64,000 nt of DNA from JACCZR01 sp035296565 (GTDB lineage Bacteria > Actinomycetota > Thermoleophilia > Solirubrobacterales > Thermoleophilaceae): the NCBI GenBank assembly GCA_035296565.1, contig DATHAQ010000058.1:1-64000 (forward strand), given 5' to 3'. Of this stretch, positions 34,130 through 42,781 are shown piece after piece. Position numbers and translations under genes: made by a program. Every line of letters begins with the position of its first letter. Positions within the stretch are counted from its first letter, which is position 1. The notes under the pieces were generated by a model that ran no database searches, was not told the DNA's origin, and saw nothing but the letters and a program-made list of their open reading frames with translations.

Positions 34130-35854
34130 ATGGCAACGAGGGAGCGAGAGAGGGACCGCGGCACCCACAACGGCAACGGCCGACCGCGCAGCGGCCAGCG
34201 CGACGCCGCCGAAGCGATCATCGAGGACGTGGCCCTGGGGCCCGGGCGAGTCCTCCCGGGCGTCGCCGGGCTCAAGTTCGCGGGCAAGCTCGCCGCCCGG
34301 CCGCAGAAGCTCGCGCGGCGCGGGGCCGGGCTCGCCGCCGAGCTGGGCAAGGTCGCCGCGGGCCGCTCCGAGCTCGCGCCCGAAAAAGGCGACCGGCGCT
34401 TCAAGGACAAGGCCTGGCAGGACAACCCCGCCTTCCGTCGGATCCTCCAGGCCTATCTCGCCGCCGGCGAGACGGTCGACGGCGTCATCTCCGACACCGA
34501 GCTCGACTGGAGGTCCGACCGCCGCGTCCGCTTCTCGGCCGAGAACGTGCTCGACGCGCTCGCGCCCTCCAACAGCCCGTTCCTCAACCCAACCGTGCTG
34601 AAGGCCACGATCGACTCCGGCGGCCTGCACTTCCTCAAGGGTCTGCGCAACATGGCCGGCGACATCCGGCCACCGTTCTTGCCCAGCTCGGTGGACGCAT
34701 CCGCCTTCGAGGTCGGCGAGGACCTGGCCGCCACCCCGGGCTCCGTGGTGCTGCAGACCGAGGTCTTTGAGCTGATCCAGTACCACCCGCAGACCGACAA
34801 GGTCCGCGAGGTGCCGGTCCTCTGTGTCCCGCCGATGATCAACAAGTACTACGTGGTGGACCTCGCCCCGGACAAGAGCATGCTCGAGTGGGCGGTCCGG
34901 CAGGGGCAGCAGGTGTTCACGATCTCCTGGCGCAACCCGGGCGAGGACCAGGCCGACTGGGATCTCGACACCTATCTGGAGGCCGTGGTCGAGGCGCTCG
35001 AAGCGACCCGGGACATCACGGGCGCCGACCGCACCCACCTGCTCGGCCTCTGCGCCGGGGGCACCCTGGCGTCGATCGTCGCGGCGCGCCTGTCGGCGCG
35101 CGGCGAGGGAGACCGCATCGCCGGCCTCGCCCTCGGCGTCAACGTGCTCGACACCGAGAAGAGCGGTGACGCGTCGGCTCTCATGGAGGACCTGAGCGCC
35201 GGCGCGGCGATGGCCGAGTCCGCCCGCCGCGGCTATCTGAGCGGGGCGAGCCTCGCGGGCCTCTTCGCCTGGCTGCGGCCCAACGACATGGTCTGGGGCT
35301 ATTGGGTCAACAACTACCTGCTCGGGCAGGATCCACCCGCCTGGGACGTCCTGTACTGGAACAGCGACCAGACCAACATGCCGGCCGCCCTGCACCGCGA
35401 CTTCGTGCAGATGTCGCGCGAGAACTCGCTGGCCTCAGCGGGCGCCTTGAAGGCCCTGGGCGGCCCGGTCGACCTGTCCCAGGTCACGGTGGACGCCTAC
35501 GTGGTGGCCGGCATCGCCGACCACATCTCACCCTGGGAGAACGCTTACCGCACGACCCAGCTGCTGGGCTCCGAGCCGCGGTTCGTCCTGTCCACGTCCG
35601 GGCACGTCGTGGCGATGGTCAATCCGCCCGGCGACGCGAAGGCCAACTTCAAGGTCAACGCCTCGAACCCGCCCGAGCCCGAGCGCTGGCTGCGCGACGC
35701 CACGACGGAGGAGGGCTCGTGGTGGCCGGACTGGACGGAGTGGCTCGCCGAGCGCTCGGGCGACGAGGTCGACGCGCCGGCCGAGCCCGGGGCGCGGCCC
35801 GACTACCCGGTGCTCGACGACGCCCCGGGCAGCTACGTGAAGGCCGAGGCCTGA
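34130..35854 (+). CDS. phaC: Poly(3-hydroxyalkanoate) synthase
   Basis: A 574-aa polymerase that joins 3-hydroxyacyl-CoA units into storage polyester. The N-terminal PhaC domain has DKAWQDNPAFRRILQAYLA and FLNPTVLKATIDSGG. The lipase-like box is GLCAGGT with nucleophile Cys308; Asp464 in GIADHISPW and His492 in STSGHVV complete the triad, and YYVVDLAPDKS is typical. Size matches class I. The phasin-like genes 9 kb upstream could coat the granules. Its TGA overlaps a CTG that appears to start the next gene. Confidence 0.9.
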   Translation: MATRERERDRGTHNGNGRPRSGQRDAAEAIIEDVALGPGRVLPGVAGLKFAGKLAARPQKLARRGAGLAAELGKVAAGRSELAPEKGDRRFKDKAWQDNPAFRRILQAYLAAGETVDGVISDTELDWRSDRRVRFSAENVLDALAPSNSPFLNPTVLKATIDSGGLHFLKGLRNMAGDIRPPFLPSSVDASAFEVGEDLAATPGSVVLQTEVFELIQYHPQTDKVREVPVLCVPPMINKYYVVDLAPDKSMLEWAVRQGQQVFTISWRNPGEDQADWDLDTYLEAVVEALEATRDITGADRTHLLGLCAGGTLASIVAARLSARGEGDRIAGLALGVNVLDTEKSGDASALMEDLSAGAAMAESARRGYLSGASLAGLFAWLRPNDMVWGYWVNNYLLGQDPPAWDVLYWNSDQTNMPAALHRDFVQMSRENSLASAGALKALGGPVDLSQVTVDAYVVAGIADHISPWENAYRTTQLLGSEPRFVLSTSGHVVAMVNPPGDAKANFKVNASNPPEPERWLRDATTEEGSWWPDWTEWLAERSGDEVDAPAEPGARPDYPVLDDAPGSYVKAEA

Positions 35855-36798
35855 GCGAACTGCCCCGTACCGGCGGCGTCTACTACGAGCGGAGGGGCCG
35901 GGGCGAGCCCCTCCTGCTCATCAGCGGCTTCGCGATCAGCGCGGCCGTCTTCGAGCCCGTGCTCGCGCCCTACGAGGAGCGCTTCGAGTGCATCCTGTAC
36001 GACCACCGCGGCGCGGGCCGCTCGCGCACCACGCTGCGGCCACTGTCGATTCCCGAACTGGCCGCCGACGCCGTGCGGGTACTCGACGACATAGGTCTGG
36101 AGAGCGCGCACGTGATGGGGGTCTCCATGGGCGGGATGGTGGCCCAGGAGATGGCGATCCGCTTTCCCCACCGCGTGCGCGGGCTCGTGCTGGGCTGCAC
36201 CACCCCGGGGGGACCGCGGGCGGTCCGGCCCGCCCTGGGCGAGCTGGGCTCGCTGGCGCTGGGCTCGGTGTCCGCCTTGCGCGAGGAGGGCCGCCCGTGG
36301 CTGGCAGGCGCGCTGTTCTCCGAGCGCTTTCGGCGCGAGCAGCCAGAGCGGGTCCGCGAGCTGCTGGGCTATTTCTTCCGCCACCGAGCCCGGCCCCACG
36401 GGGTGGCCTGGCATTGGTGGGCCAGCGTCTACCACGACACGGTCTCGCGGCTGCACCGCATCCAGGCCCCAACCTTGGTCTTCCACGGCGCCGAGGACCG
36501 GCTGTCGCCGCTCGCGAACTCGCAGCTGCTGGCCGCCCGCATACCCGACGCCGAGCTCGCGCTCGTGCCCGGCGCGGGACACGCCTACGCCCTCGAGCGC
36601 CCCGAGGAGTCCTTCGAGCTCTTTCGCAAGTGGTACGAGCTGCGCAGCCCGATCGAGCCCGGTCGCCGGCCGCAGGGCATCGCAGCCCGCGCCGAGCCGC
36701 TGACGCGGGCCTTCGGCCTGCAGGTGGGGGCGCTGCGCACCGGGCGCAGCCTGGTCTCGCTGGCCGCCGAGCGCGTCAGCGTCCCAGGAAGGCGGTGA
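35851..36798 (+). CDS. Alpha/beta hydrolase coupled to phaC, apparent CTG start
   Basis: A 315-aa hydrolase. The fold starts with GVYYERRGRGEPLLLISGFA, then YDHRGAGRS, the nucleophile Ser92 in MGVSMGGMV, Asp in HGAEDRLSP and His in GAGHAYALE. The conserved first strands follow directly after a CTG overlapping the phaC stop as CTGA. The next ATG, GTG or TTG in frame would remove the oxyanion-hole strand, so CTG is the most plausible start. The tail of about 50 residues is specific. Tight coupling to phaC suggests action on the polymer, its oligomers or a thioester; unproven. Confidence 0.83.
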   Translation: MSELPRTGGVYYERRGRGEPLLLISGFAISAAVFEPVLAPYEERFECILYDHRGAGRSRTTLRPLSIPELAADAVRVLDDIGLESAHVMGVSMGGMVAQEMAIRFPHRVRGLVLGCTTPGGPRAVRPALGELGSLALGSVSALREEGRPWLAGALFSERFRREQPERVRELLGYFFRHRARPHGVAWHWWASVYHDTVSRLHRIQAPTLVFHGAEDRLSPLANSQLLAARIPDAELALVPGAGHAYALERPEESFELFRKWYELRSPIEPGRRPQGIAARAEPLTRAFGLQVGALRTGRSLVSLAAERVSVPGRR

Positions 36799-36854
36799 TC
36801 GCCGGCGACGACCGCTCGGCCTACCGTGCGGCTCACTGTGCTCGGCCTCAGTGG

Positions 36855-37322
36855 TCAGCTCGGCGTCTGAGCCTCGGCCTCCTCGGCCGCCTCGACCGAG
36901 TAGCGGCGCAGGGTGCGCCTCAGCGCGTCGCGCAGCGCACGGCGGATGAACAACAGGTCGGAGATGCCCTGGAACGGGCCGCCCCTGGTGAGCTCGTAGT
37001 CGACCTGCAGGTCCACCCGCGTGCCCCCCTCCGGTGCCGACGCGAAGCTGGCGCTCTGCTCGCCCTGCATGGCCTCCTCGCTGATGCGCGTGGCGAAGCG
37101 CGGCTCGGAGTCGTCGACCACCTTCTCGGTCACCCGCCCCCGGCCGCCGGGGGTCGACGTCCAGACCACCTGGGCTCCGCGGCGCGGCCACTCGCCGCGC
37201 ACCTCGGCGACGTGGCCGAAGCCCTCCACGAAGGAAGCCCAGCGTTGCGTGTCCGTCCACAGCGCTCGCGCCTGCGCAGGCGCGAGCGGCACCACCGCCG
37301 CCGCCCGGACCGTCCGGCTCAC
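36855..37322 (-). CDS. SRPBCC/polyketide cyclase-like protein
   Basis: A 155-aa START-like fold protein. It opens with RTVRAAAVVPLAPAQARALW and has WASFVEGFGHVAEV, a GTRVDLQVDYEL strand and a long C-terminal helix (ALRDALRRTLRRYSVEA). Such proteins bind a small hydrophobic ligand. GTG start overlapping the padR stop (GTGA), so it is cotranscribed with the regulator. Ligand unknown. Confidence 0.8.
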   Translation of the reverse strand: MSRTVRAAAVVPLAPAQARALWTDTQRWASFVEGFGHVAEVRGEWPRRGAQVVWTSTPGGRGRVTEKVVDDSEPRFATRISEEAMQGEQSASFASAPEGGTRVDLQVDYELTRGGPFQGISDLLFIRRALRDALRRTLRRYSVEAAEEAEAQTPS

Positions 37323-37777
37323 TCCCCGTAGACCTCGCGCCTGATCGCGCCGATGCTCTGCTGCACCGAGTCGAGGAAGGGCTCGACCTCTTCGCGGATG
37401 CGCGCGTACTCCTCGCGGCCCTCCGCGGTGATCGAGTACAGGCGCCGCGTGCGTCGCTCGGGGTGCTCCCAGTGTCCTCTGATCAGGCCCTGGCTCTCGA
37501 GGCGGCGCAGCAGCGGGTACATCGTGTTGGGGTTGACCGACAGCACGCCGGCGGTCACGTCGGCGATGCGCTCCATGAGCTGGTTGCCGTAGGAGTCCTC
37601 CGCGGCGATGAAGTGCAGCACGAGCAGCGGCAGGACCTCGCGCCGGCGCAGGCCGCCGGTGAACGGGTCGCCGCCGCGCTTGGGCGCCTTCTCGGGCGCC
37701 TCGGGGATGGCGCCCGCCTGTGCGACCGCCTCGCGTACCGCCTCGCTGCGCCGGCGGCTCTTGCCAGTCTGGGCCAT
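37319..37777 (-). CDS. PadR-family transcriptional regulator
   Basis: A 152-aa winged-helix repressor. The DNA-binding part has PLLVLHFIAAEDSYGNQLME, VNPNTMYPLLRRLESQGLI and YSITAEGREEYARI, typical of PadR, with a short C-terminal helix for dimerisation. An in-frame ATG six codons upstream (37795) is an alternative start. It precedes and overlaps the SRPBCC gene, which it may regulate together with a phenolic or lipid ligand. Confidence 0.87.
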   Translation of the reverse strand: MAQTGKSRRRSEAVREAVAQAGAIPEAPEKAPKRGGDPFTGGLRRREVLPLLVLHFIAAEDSYGNQLMERIADVTAGVLSVNPNTMYPLLRRLESQGLIRGHWEHPERRTRRLYSITAEGREEYARIREEVEPFLDSVQQSIGAIRREVYGE

Positions 37778-37802
37778 CGGCGACAAGCCTGACATGCCGA
37801 GA

Positions 37803-37808
37803 TAGCCT
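37803..37808 (+). promoter_or_regulatory. -10 box (TAGCCT) for the glycosyltransferase gene
   Basis: TAGCCT ends 7 nt before the ATG at 37816, with no ribosome site between, consistent with a leaderless mRNA. Confidence 0.35.
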
Positions 37809-37815
37809 CGCGCCG

Positions 37816-38643
37816 ATGGCCGCCGGCCTGAGTGTCGTCGTTCCCGCCTACGAGTCCTGGCCCCTGCTGGAGCGCACCCTCGCCGCGGTGGTCCACGACG
37901 CCGGCCGCTTGGACGTTCCATGCGAGGTCATCGTCGTCGACAACGAGAGCGACCCGAGCTTGGTGCAGGAGGCCTGGAGGCGCTTCGGCTCCTCCGGAGT
38001 GCTGCGCACCCACCGCCGGACAGGGCTCCGCGGCAGCCACTTCCAGCCCGGGGCGGCGCGCAACGAGGGCATCGCCCGGGCGCGTCACGAGAAACTCGTG
38101 TTCCTCGATTCGGACTGCGTGCCCGCCGAAGCGCTGCTCCGCCGCTACGCCGCCGAGCTGGAGGCAAGTCCCGACGACGTGCTGATCGGCCACAGGGTGT
38201 TCATCGACCCAGGCCGATTCGGCGCGGACGCCGTGGCCCGGGACCGCGCGCTGCTCGAGCGCGCCCCGCGGGTGCCCTCGGAGTCCAACTACGGCCGCGT
38301 CGCGGACCGGCGCCTCCCGGAGCTGCACCGGCTAGCGACCCACCCCCGGCCCTACGACTGCCTGTTCGGCTGCAACTTCGCGATCCGGCGCGACACCCTG
38401 GGCGAGCTCCGGTTCCGGGCCCGGTACGACGGCCACTGGGGCTACGAGGACATCGACCTCGGCTACCGCCTGCACCGCCTCGGCCGGCCCTTCGGGTACG
38501 TCCCGGAGGCCTTCGTCTACCACCAGGAGGGCGGCTACCTGACCGAGACCGACCGGCGGAGGCAACGGTCCCGCAACTTCGCGATCCTGGCCGCCGCCGT
38601 TCCCGGCTTCGCGAGCTACCGCGCCAGGACCTCGCGGCCCTGA
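37816..38643 (+). CDS. Family 2 glycosyltransferase
   Basis: A 275-aa GT-A fold enzyme. It has the nucleotide-binding start LSVVVPAYESWPLLERTLAA, IVVDNESDPSLV, the PGAARNEGIARAR block, the metal-binding DSD in LVFLDSDCVP, and the late acceptor region GHWGYEDIDLGYRLHRLG (the ED motif). No membrane helix, so it acts in the cytosol or at the membrane surface. Sugar donor and acceptor unknown. Divergent from padR. Confidence 0.87.
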   Translation: MAAGLSVVVPAYESWPLLERTLAAVVHDAGRLDVPCEVIVVDNESDPSLVQEAWRRFGSSGVLRTHRRTGLRGSHFQPGAARNEGIARARHEKLVFLDSDCVPAEALLRRYAAELEASPDDVLIGHRVFIDPGRFGADAVARDRALLERAPRVPSESNYGRVADRRLPELHRLATHPRPYDCLFGCNFAIRRDTLGELRFRARYDGHWGYEDIDLGYRLHRLGRPFGYVPEAFVYHQEGGYLTETDRRRQRSRNFAILAAAVPGFASYRARTSRP

Positions 38644-38684
38644 GTAAAGCCGCCCGGCGCGCACCGCGCACCCTTCCAGAAATC

Positions 38685-38838
38685 GCTCAGGAGGCTGAGG
38701 GCCTTGAAAAGGTGGGTAGCGGTGTCGCCCAGGAGCGGCTCAGCCCCGGGCGCAAAGGCCCCGGACGGGCGGGCGCCGGACGCGCCCCCCAAAACTGCTC
38801 AGGAGGCTGACGAGTTTCTGGAGACGGGCGCCGGTGTC
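38685..38838. repeat. Pair of imperfect direct repeats, period 112 nt
   Basis: In the gap between two convergent genes, GCTCAGGAGGCTGA occurs at 38685-38698 and 38797-38810. Each copy is followed 21 nt later by CGGTGTC (38720-38726, 38832-38838) and then CCCA. The separation is exactly 112 nt for both blocks, while the sequence between blocks has diverged. A GGGCGC/GCGCCC inverted repeat lies between the copies. Confidence 0.65.
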
Positions 38839-38864
38839 CCCCACAGCCGGGCTGTTGGCAAGCC

Positions 38865-40040
<1,176 letters not shown>

Positions 40041-40084
40041 GGGAGTTGCTCCTCGTTAGGCGGGGGCCGGCCCGGCCATCCCGA

Positions 40085-40100
40085 TTGATTCGTCAGTCAA
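40085..40100. promoter_or_regulatory. Palindromic operator candidate upstream of acyl-CoA dehydrogenase
   Basis: TTGATTCGTCAGTCAA, with outer TTGA/TCAA arms and T at matching inner positions, lies 45-60 nt before the TTG start. The size and symmetry suit a TetR-family dimer, as in many acyl-CoA gene regulators. On the minus strand it begins with TTGACT, which could double as a -35 box. Confidence 0.45.
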
Positions 40101-40233
40101 GTCTTCCCGGGAAGGGTACCGGCTTCTTCCACCATGCGCCAATCGACGTCGCGACCTCGCTCTACGACCGGCTTTCCACGGTGGCGGGCTGGAAGCCGGC
40201 GTGGCGGCCGACCTGGTCGATGAGCTCGGCTGA

Positions 40234-40728
40234 TCAGCCCCCGTCGAGATGGAGGTCCAACAGCTCGACGTCGAGGATCCGGCCCAGCTTCTCGCCGCAG
40301 CGGCGCTGGGTGCCGAAGCAATGAAAGCCGAGCGACGCGAACAGGGCTGCGCTCGCCGGGTTGCCCTCGGCGATCCGCGCCACCAGCACACCGAGTCCCG
40401 CCTCCCGGGCCCGCTCGATCAGCGCTCGCATCAGCGCACGCCCCACGCCCTCGCCCTGACTTGTCTCGCTCACATAGACCGAGACCTCGGCGGTGCGCGC
40501 ATAGGCGCCGCGCTCCGACCACGGGCTCAGCGCCGCCCAGCCGGCCACCGAGCCATCCTCGTCGGCCACGAGCACGGGGTGGCGCACGAGGTCCCGCCCG
40601 ATGAGCCAGGCGTCGTCGCGCCCCACGAGGTAAGGCTCTGTGTCGAAGGTCGCCGTGCCGTGCAGGACGTGCTCGTTGAGGATGCCGAACACGCCCTCCA
40701 GGTCGCTCTTGCGGGCGTCGCGGATCAC
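40234..40728 (-). CDS. GNAT acetyltransferase, phosphinothricin/methionine-sulfoximine type
   Basis: A 164-aa acetyltransferase. It begins IRDARKSDLEGVFGILNEHV, carries TFDTEPYLVGRDDAWL, and has the acetyl-CoA loop ETSQGEGVGRALMRALIERA and the late NPASAALFASLGFHCFG. This pattern matches the Pat/MddA group, which acetylates phosphinothricin, methionine sulfoximine or related amino compounds. In this setting it is more likely a housekeeping detoxifier than a resistance gene. GTG start 3 nt after the small membrane-protein stop. Confidence 0.85.
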   Translation of the reverse strand: MIRDARKSDLEGVFGILNEHVLHGTATFDTEPYLVGRDDAWLIGRDLVRHPVLVADEDGSVAGWAALSPWSERGAYARTAEVSVYVSETSQGEGVGRALMRALIERAREAGLGVLVARIAEGNPASAALFASLGFHCFGTQRRCGEKLGRILDVELLDLHLDGG

Positions 40729-40731
40729 CGC

Positions 40732-40866
40732 TCAGAGGGCGAAGCGCAGGGCGAAGTAGATGCCCGCACCCAGCGCGAGGACGACGAAGACGAGCAGCCC
40801 GATCTGGTCCTGGTGGAGTGCGGGCCGGCTCGGGGCGAAGGTGGGCCGGCGAAGCCGCTTCCACAT
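40732..40866 (-). CDS. 44-aa single-helix membrane protein
   Basis: A short ORF encoding a basic N-terminus (MWKRLRRPTFAPSRP), a polar DQ pair and a C-terminal membrane helix of about 20 residues (GLLVFVVLALGAGIYFALRF). It lies 3 nt upstream of the acetyltransferase gene on the same strand. A TAGAGT box 8 nt before the ATG supports expression as a leaderless mRNA. Function unknown. Confidence 0.6.
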   Translation of the reverse strand: MWKRLRRPTFAPSRPALHQDQIGLLVFVVLALGAGIYFALRFAL

Positions 40867-40873
40867 GCCGTCA

Positions 40874-40880
40874 GACTCTA
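40874..40880. promoter_or_regulatory. Interlocked divergent -10 boxes
   Basis: In a 20-nt gap, the minus strand reads TAGAGT (40880-40875), 8 nt before the ATG at 40866, and the plus strand reads GACTCT (40874-40879), 7 nt before the ATG at 40887. The boxes overlap almost completely. Confidence 0.42.
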
Positions 40881-40886
40881 GGCCCG

Positions 40887-41315
40887 ATGGAGTTCGGAAC
40901 CGTCCTCATCCTGATCTGCGCGGTGGGCGCCCTGGTGGCGGTGATCAGCTTCTGGGGCACTGGCGACATCTACAAGGGCCTCGGCCGCACCGGCGGGCTC
41001 GCGCTCGACGAGCCCGAGACGCGCCCCCAGCCCAAGCCGGGCAGCGCCGCCGCCGGCGCCGAGGCACAGGAGGAGCTGCGCCAGCTGCTGGAGGCCAAGT
41101 CCGCCCGCCGCGAGCGCCGCGGCCAGGCGCCGCTGGACGTGGAGGCCGAGATGGACGCGCTGACCCGGCCGGCCTCCACTCCGCGCGACGCTGCGCTGCG
41201 CGAGGAGGTCCGCCAGCTGGTCCTCGCGCGCAACGAGCGCCGGGCCCGGCAGGGCAAGCCGCCCCTCGACGTCGAGGCCGAAGTCGAGCGGCAATTGAGC
41301 GAACTCGGCGCCTGA
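40887..41315 (+). CDS. Membrane-anchored protein with a duplicated charged motif
   Basis: A 142-aa protein with one N-terminal membrane helix (residues 4-24). The cytoplasmic part has two copies of a motif: residues 63-90 and 107-134 both read (L/V)RQL-x-x-A-x-x-x-RR-x-RxG-x-x-PLDVEAE. The spacing between copies is 44 residues. The motif resembles short helical SHOCT-like units, but I do not recognise a named family. Divergent from the 44-aa membrane gene (20-nt gap). Confidence 0.75.
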   Translation: MEFGTVLILICAVGALVAVISFWGTGDIYKGLGRTGGLALDEPETRPQPKPGSAAAGAEAQEELRQLLEAKSARRERRGQAPLDVEAEMDALTRPASTPRDAALREEVRQLVLARNERRARQGKPPLDVEAEVERQLSELGA

Positions 41316-41320
41316 TCGGG

Positions 41321-41326
41321 TATACA
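41321..41326 (+). promoter_or_regulatory. -10 box (TATACA)
   Basis: TATACA ends 9 nt before the ATG at 41336, in the 20-nt gap after the preceding stop, suggesting a separate leaderless or near-leaderless start. Confidence 0.35.
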
Positions 41327-41335
41327 AGCGCTGCA

Positions 41336-41677
41336 ATGGCCGACCGTCGCATCGAGTTGGACGAGCTCCTCGTCCGTCCCGGGACCTACCTGAACCCCCA
41401 GACCGAGGTGCTCGTCGTCGTCGACGACTCCTCGTCGATCGACGGCGAGATCTTCAACCTGGAGGAGTTCGAGGGAGCGGACTGGGTGGTCATCTCCGAC
41501 GAGGTGCCGGTCGAGGACTCCGAGCGCGACGAGCTGCTCGAGGACTTCCAGGCCCAGTACGCCGGGGGCGACCCCCGTCAGCGGGGCTCGGAGGCCGTGA
41601 ACGGCGACGAGGACGATGACGTCGACGACGAGCCACCACCCCCCACACCGCTCGAAGAGGGCGAAGACATCGGCTAG
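41336..41677 (+). CDS. Small acidic protein of unknown function
   Basis: A 113-aa protein. Residues 1-62 look folded (ELDELLVRPGTYLNPQTEVL, VVVDDSSSIDGEIFNLEEFE, DWVVISDEVPVED), and the rest is strongly acidic and Pro-rich (EDDDVDDEPPPPTP). It lies 9 nt before the TTG of the Ca2+/H+ antiporter gene. No family recognised. Confidence 0.68.
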   Translation: MADRRIELDELLVRPGTYLNPQTEVLVVVDDSSSIDGEIFNLEEFEGADWVVISDEVPVEDSERDELLEDFQAQYAGGDPRQRGSEAVNGDEDDDVDDEPPPPTPLEEGEDIG

Positions 41678-41685
41678 AGACCTCT

Positions 41686-42768
41686 TTGCGCCCGGTCTAC
41701 TACCTCGGGATCTTCATCCCGGTCGCAGTGGTGCTGGAGCTGGTCCACGCGTCGCCGGTCGTGGTCTTCTTGACCGCGGCGCTCGGTGTGGTCCCCACGG
41801 CGGCGGCCATGGGGGAGGCCACCGAGGTGATCGCCGCCAAGACCGGCCCGGGCATCGGCGGCTTCCTCAACGTGACCTTCGGCAACGCGCCGGAGCTGAT
41901 CATCGCCTTCTTCGCCCTGCTCGAGGGCCTGCAGGAGGTGGTCAAGGCCTCGCTGGTGGGCTCGATCATCGGGAACGTACTGCTGGTGCTGGGTGCCTCG
42001 ATGCTGGTGGGCGGCGCCCGGCGCGACAAGCAGGTCTTCAGCGCCACCGCGGCCAACGCCCAGTCGGCGATGCTGCTGCTCGCGCTGGCCGCGCTCATCC
42101 TGCCCGCGGCCTTCCAGCTCATCCACGGCGGCGGCCTGCCCGCCATAGGCGAGGAGCGGGTGAACTTCGGCAGCGACCTGGAGAAGGTCTCGCTGGGAGT
42201 GGCGGTCGTCCTGCTTCTCACCTACATCGCGGGGCTGGTGTTCTCGCTGCGCACTCACCGGCGGGTGTTCAACCCCTACGAGGAACAGGAGGAGCACGAG
42301 GAGTCTGGCTGGACCATGCGCCGCGCGGTGATCCAGCTCGCAGTGGCCGCGGTGCTCGTCGGCATCATGAGCGAGGTGCTGGTGGGCTCGGTCTCCGAGG
42401 CCTCAGAGAAGATCGGCCTGTCCGAGTTCTTCGTCGGCGTGTTCGTGGTGGCGATCGTCGGCAACGCGGCCGAGCACTGGGTCGCGGTGCTGGCCGCATC
42501 CAAGGACAAGATGGACCTGTCGGTGAACATCGCGATCGGCTCGAGCGCCCAGATCGCGCTCTTCGTGGCGCCGGTGCTGGTCCTGCTCTCGTTCGTGGTC
42601 GGGCCCAATCCGCTGGCCCTGGTCTTCAACGGCTACGAAATCGCGGCGCTGCTGTTCGCCGTTCTCATCGCCAACTTCACCACGCAGGAGGGCGAGAGCA
42701 ATTGGTTCGAGGGGCTGCAGCTCGTGGCGCTCTACGCCGTGGTTGGCTTGGTCTTCTTCTTCGCGTGA
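41686..42768 (+). CDS. cax: Ca2+/H+ antiporter (CaCA family, ChaA/CAX type)
   Basis: A 360-aa membrane transporter with about eleven helices in two halves. The family motifs are GNAPELIIAFFAL in the first half and GNAAEHWVAVLAASKDK in the second, each with the conserved Gly-Asn and acidic residue. A short acidic loop (EEQEEHEESG) separates the halves. It exports Ca2+ in exchange for protons. TTG start 8 nt after the acidic-protein gene, which may be cotranscribed. Confidence 0.92.
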   Translation: MRPVYYLGIFIPVAVVLELVHASPVVVFLTAALGVVPTAAAMGEATEVIAAKTGPGIGGFLNVTFGNAPELIIAFFALLEGLQEVVKASLVGSIIGNVLLVLGASMLVGGARRDKQVFSATAANAQSAMLLLALAALILPAAFQLIHGGGLPAIGEERVNFGSDLEKVSLGVAVVLLLTYIAGLVFSLRTHRRVFNPYEEQEEHEESGWTMRRAVIQLAVAAVLVGIMSEVLVGSVSEASEKIGLSEFFVGVFVVAIVGNAAEHWVAVLAASKDKMDLSVNIAIGSSAQIALFVAPVLVLLSFVVGPNPLALVFNGYEIAALLFAVLIANFTTQEGESNWFEGLQLVALYAVVGLVFFFA

Positions 42769-42781
42769 CCCCAGGCCCTCG

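Noticed and set aside
34088..35395. N-terminal extension of the hydrolase gene at 33344 across phaC
   Set aside because: The extension lies antisense to the certain phaC gene and has no hydrolase sequence; the start must be near 34063-34087.
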